DNA of 9,137 nt from an uncultured Hymenobacter sp. (GTDB taxonomy: Bacteria; Bacteroidota; Bacteroidia; Cytophagales; Hymenobacteraceae), in the NCBI GenBank assembly GCA_937871705.1, contig CALMOO010000343.1, positions 1-9,137 on the forward strand, in the 5' to 3' direction. The notes beneath the pieces are model-generated. The model saw only the letters and a program-made list of their open reading frames with translations. It was not told the DNA's origin and ran no database searches. Positions 7,080 through 9,137 of the stretch are shown piece after piece. The translations under genes were made by a program, and so were the position numbers. Position 1 is the first letter of the stretch; every line of letters starts with the position of its first letter.

Positions 7080-7111
7080 TTGGTGGGGGTAGGGTTTTCA
7101 TCGTACCTTTG
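7080..7111 (+). promoter_or_regulatory. tRNA-Cys promoter
   Basis: TACCTTTG (7104-7111) matches the Bacteroidota -7 consensus exactly, and TTGG (7080-7083) lies 20 bp upstream at the -33 position. The mature tRNA begins 12 nt downstream, which leaves only a short leader. A copy of GGGGGTAGGG (7085-7094) occupies the spacer. Confidence 0.65.
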
Positions 7112-7123
7112 TCGCCCCAAGCC

Positions 7124-7194
7124 GGTAACGTGACCGAGCGGCTAGGTAGAGGTCTGCAAAACCTCCTACGGCGGTTCGAATCCGCCCGTTACCT
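7124..7194 (+). tRNA. tRNA-Cys (anticodon GCA)
   Basis: A full cloverleaf of 71 nt: acceptor GGTAACG/CGTTACC; D arm with a 3-bp stem ACC/GGT; anticodon stem GAGGT/ACCTC with loop CTGCAAA, giving anticodon GCA (7155-7157); variable loop CTAC; and T arm GGCGG/CCGCC with loop TTCGAAT. The discriminator base is T (U73), the known identity base for cysteinyl-tRNA synthetase. CCA is not encoded and must be added enzymatically. A separate promoter and terminator flank the gene. Confidence 0.96.
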
Positions 7195-7208
7195 CTCATA
7201 AACAGAAG

Positions 7209-7242
7209 ACCCCCACTGAGCCAAGTGCTTAGTGGGGGTTTT
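7209..7242 (+). terminator. Intrinsic terminator of tRNA-Cys
   Basis: A 13-bp stem, ACCCCCACTGAGC with GCTTAGTGGGGGT (one G-U pair), has a CAAGT loop and a TTTT tail overlapping the stem's final T. It lies 14 nt downstream of the tRNA 3' end. Confidence 0.9.
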
Positions 7243-7323
7243 GTGTTAACTGTGAAGAGCAGTGTGTCGCAAAAATAGCCGCTTACTTCGGGCTTACTAA
7301 TAGTATTAGCAATGGCTATGAAG

Positions 7324-7331
7324 TATCTTTG
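7324..7331 (+). promoter_or_regulatory. Candidate -7 element TATCTTTG upstream of the small membrane-peptide ORF
   Basis: It matches TAnnTTTG exactly but no TTG is seen at -33. Transcription from here would start near 7338 and give a leader of about 115 nt with two hairpins before the small ORF at 7453. Confidence 0.35.
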
Positions 7332-7370
7332 GTTTACCGCACGGTAGTCTCCCGCCAAAGTGTCGTCCGT

Positions 7371-7411
7371 AAAAAAGACGAAACCCCGGCTGCTGGACAC
7401 AGTCGGGGTTT
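7371..7411 (-). terminator. Hairpin with T-run on the minus strand (candidate minus-strand terminator)
   Basis: A 12-bp stem AAACCCCGGCTG (7381-7392) with CAGTCGGGGTTT (7400-7411). Read on the minus strand it is followed, after CGTC, by six T (7376-7371). On the plus strand the stem is followed by CAAGAAG, so it would be weak in that direction. The stem resembles the rpsA terminator core (CCCCGGC and GTCGGGG). No minus-strand protein gene precedes it, so it may end an antisense RNA or act as a leader hairpin of the plus-strand transcript. Confidence 0.4.
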
Positions 7412-7412
7412 C

Positions 7413-7444
7413 AAGAAGTGGGTGAGTGAAGCACCCTTCTTCTT
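7413..7444 (+). promoter_or_regulatory. Hairpin immediately upstream of the 43-codon ORF
   Basis: AAGAAG (7413-7418) pairs with CTTCTT (7439-7444) and GGGTG (7420-7424) with CACCC (7432-7436), separated by a small T/TT internal loop. The stem ends 8 nt before the ATG at 7453, where it could limit ribosome access. Confidence 0.4.
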
Positions 7445-7452
7445 ACTCTGAA

Positions 7453-7584
7453 ATGGAAAAGGAACGTGCAAAAACGGGGGCCAGACTACGGTTTGACCTC
7501 CAGCTATCTAATGAGCTAGTGAAGTGGCTCATTGGGCTTGCAGTAAGTGGTGGTGCCTTGTCGGCAGCCATTCACTACTTGTAA
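7453..7584 (+). CDS. Candidate small single-span membrane peptide (43 aa)
   Basis: Not recognised. ATG at 7453 opens a 43-codon frame ending in TAA at 7582-7584. The N-terminal half is charged and basic (MEKERAKTGARLRFD). The C-terminal half, from about V24 (VKWLIGLAVSGGALSAAIHY), is hydrophobic and small-residue rich, fitting one membrane helix that reaches almost to the C-terminus. Support for a real gene comes from its setting: a strong intrinsic terminator begins 6 nt after the stop, two hairpins and a candidate -7 element lie upstream, and no other coding frame explains the interval. The size, hydrophobicity and structured leader resemble small membrane peptides including type I toxins, but no homologue is recognised and a chance ORF inside a small RNA remains possible. 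Confidence 0.5.
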   Translation: MEKERAKTGARLRFDLQLSNELVKWLIGLAVSGGALSAAIHYL

Positions 7585-7590
7585 GAGCAG

Positions 7591-7630
7591 CAGGGGGCTA
7601 GGCCAGGAGGCTTAGTCCCCTGTTTGTTTT
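7591..7630 (+). terminator. Strong intrinsic terminator after the small ORF
   Basis: A 14-bp stem (7591-7604 with 7609-7622, two G-U pairs) with loop AGGA and tail TTTGTTTT. It begins 6 nt after the 43-codon ORF's stop, which implies a dedicated short transcript ending here. Confidence 0.88.
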
Positions 7631-7638
7631 ACCAACTA

Positions 7639-7710
7639 CTTACGCAAACTTACAACTAAAGTGTAAGATGCGTGCAATAACTTGGGCGAACGGTGTAAGA
7701 TATTTTACGC
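7639..7710. repeat. Cluster of TTAC/GTAA half-sites
   Basis: Five half-sites occur in 72 bp: CTTACGC (7639-7645), CTTACA (7649-7654), TGTAAG (7662-7667), TGTAAG (7694-7699) and TTACGC (7705-7710). CTTACA and TGTAAG form an inverted repeat with a 7-bp spacer; GTGTAAGAT recurs exactly at 7661 and 7693, 32 bp apart. The layout is like an operator region with sites on about the same helix face; no regulator is encoded in the window. Confidence 0.4.
7645..7652 (-). promoter_or_regulatory. Candidate minus-strand -7 element (TAAGTTTG)
   Basis: The reverse complement reads TAAGTTTG, an exact match to TAnnTTTG, with TTG (7677-7675) 22 bp upstream, slightly far for a -33 box. A transcript from here would run antisense to the 43-codon ORF towards the minus-strand hairpin at 7371-7411. 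The match may be chance. Confidence 0.25.
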
Positions 7711-7719
7711 TGGCAACAC

Positions 7720-7727
7720 TATACTTG
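7720..7727 (+). promoter_or_regulatory. Weak candidate cphA promoter (TATACTTG)
   Basis: Seven of eight positions fit when TAnnTTTG is read with its two free bases; no -33 TTG is at the right distance. A start near 7734 would give a cphA leader of about 230 nt including both large hairpins. A second near match, TACCCTTG at 7944-7951, would give an almost leaderless mRNA. Confidence 0.22.
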
Positions 7728-7767
7728 CCAAAGGCGCTCAATCGCAGACCGCTAGTAACTCTCGGAA

Positions 7768-7822
7768 GCCAACACCTGGCTGGCTGGTAACGCAGCTACA
7801 CTGCTGCTTACCATAAGTTGGC
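7768..7822 (+). promoter_or_regulatory. Large hairpin upstream of cphA (structure 1)
   Basis: TGGTAA-c-GCAGC (7785-7796) pairs with GCTGCTTACCA (7803-7813), 11 bp with one bulged C and a 6-nt loop. Outside it GCCAAC (7768-7773) pairs with GTTGGC (7817-7822) across an asymmetric internal loop of 11 and 3 nt. The 17 paired positions exceed casual expectation. No T-run follows, so it is not a terminator; it may be part of a cphA leader RNA or a separate small RNA. Confidence 0.5.
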
Positions 7823-7852
7823 CTGAAACCATCCTGGGCTGATAGAGTAAGG

Positions 7853-7890
7853 GCAGTAAAGCCGTGCGCTAAAAGTGCGGCTAAAGCTGC
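7853..7890 (+). promoter_or_regulatory. Hairpin with TAAA internal loop upstream of cphA (structure 2)
   Basis: GCCGTGC (7861-7867) pairs with GTGCGGC (7875-7881), including two G-U pairs, around loop GCTAAAA. Outside a near-symmetric internal loop (TAAA and TAAAG), GCAG (7853-7856) pairs with CTGC (7887-7890). It lies 30 nt after structure 1. The rest of 7631-7961 shows no convincing gene. Confidence 0.35.
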
Positions 7891-7961
7891 TAACTAAACC
7901 TTGCATTGCCTACATTGCTAAACCGCTGGCTAAGCTGGCAATTTACCCTTGTTCTGGTTAT

Positions 7962-9137
7962 ATGAAAATTATTGACCTGCGCACTATGCGCGGCCCTAGC
8001 TACTGGTCGGTGAAGCACTACCGCCTCATTGTGTCTAAAGTTGACTTGCAGGAATTTGCCGGCAAGTGGAGCAATACCGTGCCCGGCCTGGCCGAGCGGC
8101 TGACTACGCTGCTACCCGAAATTGGCAAACCGCACCAGCCGGGTGGCCCCAGCATCAAGCAGTTGGCCAAGCACCCGCCGCTGACCAAAGAACAGCTGGC
8201 CGACGGCGAGCCGCTGGGCCACGTCATTCAGCACGTGGCGCTGGAGCTGCAACGCATAGCGGGCATGCCCGTGTTCTGGGGCAAGTCGTACCCGGCCCGC
8301 GACGAGGGGGTAGAGTACGTAGTATTTGCTTACCAGGAGGAACGCGCCGGCCGCTACGCCGCCCAAGCGGCCGTAGACCTGGTAGAGGCACTTTGCAAAG
8401 GCCAGGACTTCGACCTGAAGCCCGTAATTGAGGAGCTGCACGAAATTCGGGAAGAGGAGTTCTTTGGGCCTAGCACTTGGAGCATCGTAGCCGAGGCTGC
8501 CTCGCGCAATATCCCGTACATTCAACTGAAAAACAGCTCGATAATCCAGCTGGGCTACGGCTGCAACCAGCGGCGCATTTGGGCCACTACCACCAACCTG
8601 ACCTCGCACGCGGGGGTAGAGGTGGCGGGCAATAAGAACCGCACCAAGGCCATGCTGGCCGATGGCGGCGTGCCCGTGCCGCGCGGCACCACCGTGTACT
8701 CGGAGGAGGGCCTGCGCGATGCCATTGAGGAGTTGGGCTTCCCCATCGTGACCAAGCCGCTCGATGGCAACCACGGCAAGGGCGCCACCATTCGCATTAC
8801 CAACTGGGAAGATGCGGTAGAAGGCCTGAAAGCGGCCAAAGTGTACTCGAAAGCCGTGATTGTGGAGCAGTTTGTGGAGGGCGACGACTACCGCCTGCTG
8901 GTGGTGAATGGCAAGCTCATTGCCGCCGCCAAGCGCACGCCCGCCGCCGTAACCGGCAACGGCGAGCACACCATTCAGCAGCTTATAGATAAGGTGAATG
9001 AAGACCCGCGCCGGGGGATAGGGCACGAAAAAGTACTCACGTCTATCAAGGTCGACCAGCACACGCTAGACATTCTCAGGAGCCGCGACCTGACGCTAGA
9101 GTCGGTGCTGCCGGCCGGCGAAACCGTGTATTTGAAG
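7962..9137 (+). CDS. cphA: Cyanophycin synthetase, N-terminal part (3' partial)
   Basis: Cyanophycin synthetase uses ATP to polymerise aspartate and add arginine to its side chains, storing nitrogen as granules in the cytoplasm. The 392 residues present cover the N domain (about 1-165) and most of the ATP-grasp domain that follows; the family is usually near 870 residues, so the Mur-ligase-like half lies beyond the window. Signatures: RGPSYWSVKHYRLIV (10-24), GHVIQHVALELQRIAGMPV (86-104), EERAGRYAAQAAVDL (126-140), FGPST (168-172), IIQLGYGCNQRRIWAT (194-209), TKAMLADGGVPVPRG (228-242), TKPLDGNHGKG (264-274), DDYRLLVVNGKLIAAAKR (308-325) and DPRRGIGHEKVLT (348-360). The segment 56-88 departs from the usual Cys/Gly-rich ...EGTW.GH stretch: the Cys residues are absent, DGEPL stands in place of EGTW, and Q90 precedes H91 where Glu is usual. 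ATG at 7962 fits the family N-terminus. Partner genes would be expected downstream, outside the window. Confidence 0.94.
   Translation, partial: MKIIDLRTMRGPSYWSVKHYRLIVSKVDLQEFAGKWSNTVPGLAERLTTLLPEIGKPHQPGGPSIKQLAKHPPLTKEQLADGEPLGHVIQHVALELQRIAGMPVFWGKSYPARDEGVEYVVFAYQEERAGRYAAQAAVDLVEALCKGQDFDLKPVIEELHEIREEEFFGPSTWSIVAEAASRNIPYIQLKNSSIIQLGYGCNQRRIWATTTNLTSHAGVEVAGNKNRTKAMLADGGVPVPRGTTVYSEEGLRDAIEELGFPIVTKPLDGNHGKGATIRITNWEDAVEGLKAAKVYSKAVIVEQFVEGDDYRLLVVNGKLIAAAKRTPAAVTGNGEHTIQQLIDKVNEDPRRGIGHEKVLTSIKVDQHTLDILRSRDLTLESVLPAGETVYLK

Noticed and set aside
7098..7400. 100-codon minus-strand reading frame
   Set aside because: It runs antisense through tRNA-Cys and its terminator; part of the translation is the familiar artefact of reading a tRNA gene backwards.
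7668..7790. 40-codon plus-strand ORF between the small-peptide terminator and cphA
   Set aside because: Its composition is not protein-like, it overlaps the half-site cluster and structure 1, and no initiation or termination context supports it. This length is common by chance.
7170..7961. Integrated element using the tRNA-Cys 3' end as attachment site
   Set aside because: No repeat of the tRNA 3' segment, integrase or phage gene is seen downstream, and the tRNA terminator follows directly.
8112..9062. 316-codon minus-strand reading frame opposite cphA
   Set aside because: The plus strand encodes a clear cyanophycin synthetase throughout; the opposite frame is a GC-rich shadow with no recognisable domain.
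1..9137. CRISPR array, insertion sequence or rRNA gene
   Set aside because: No regularly spaced direct repeats, transposase frames with terminal inverted repeats, or rRNA signatures were found.

Overview
The window looks like chromosome from a GC-rich member of the Bacteroidota, most likely Hymenobacter or a close relative. I infer this from several things. Three intergenic sites match the Bacteroidota -7 promoter element TAnnTTTG: two TACCTTTG copies, ahead of rpsA and tRNA-Cys, and one TATCTTTG. Start codons lack clear Shine-Dalgarno sequences. The S1 protein has six S1 repeats and an acidic/glycine-rich tail. The gene set fits too: a NirB-type oxidoreductase, a rubredoxin fusion, a stand-alone precorrin-2 dehydrogenase and a cyanophycin synthetase. 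The genus is inference; no 16S or other marker is present.

Layout. Positions 2-3508 hold three plus-strand genes that look like one operon for assimilatory nitrite/sulfite-type redox chemistry. They are a NirB-like FAD/NAD(P)H oxidoreductase ending in a BFD-type [2Fe-2S] domain (5' end cut by the window), a degenerate siroheme-reductase-fold protein fused to a C-terminal rubredoxin, and a siroheme-synthase-type precorrin-2 dehydrogenase with a hydrophobic tail. A 16-bp hairpin spans the junction of the last two. Converging on this operon is gpmA (3544-4233, minus strand), a glycolytic phosphoglycerate mutase. Divergent from gpmA is a less GC-rich, unrecognised lipoprotein gene (4329-4925). 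Next comes rpsA (5064-7013) with a structured leader carrying a 12-codon upstream ORF, then a strong terminator and tRNA-Cys(GCA) with its own promoter and terminator.

Positions 7243-7961 are mostly non-coding but rich in structure. They contain a candidate 43-codon membrane-peptide gene framed by hairpins and a strong terminator, a cluster of TTAC/GTAA half-sites, and two large hairpins ahead of cphA. The cyanophycin synthetase gene cphA starts at 7962 and runs off the right edge.

The first operon can be read as an electron relay (NAD(P)H to FAD to [2Fe-2S], with rubredoxin as possible acceptor) next to the enzyme that supplies siroheme; cphA at the other end stores nitrogen as Asp/Arg polymer. 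The most notable oddities are the apparent loss of the siroheme/4Fe-4S ligands in the rubredoxin fusion, five exact copies of the 10-mer GGGGGTAGGG on both strands in different contexts, and the small-peptide locus at 7324-7630.
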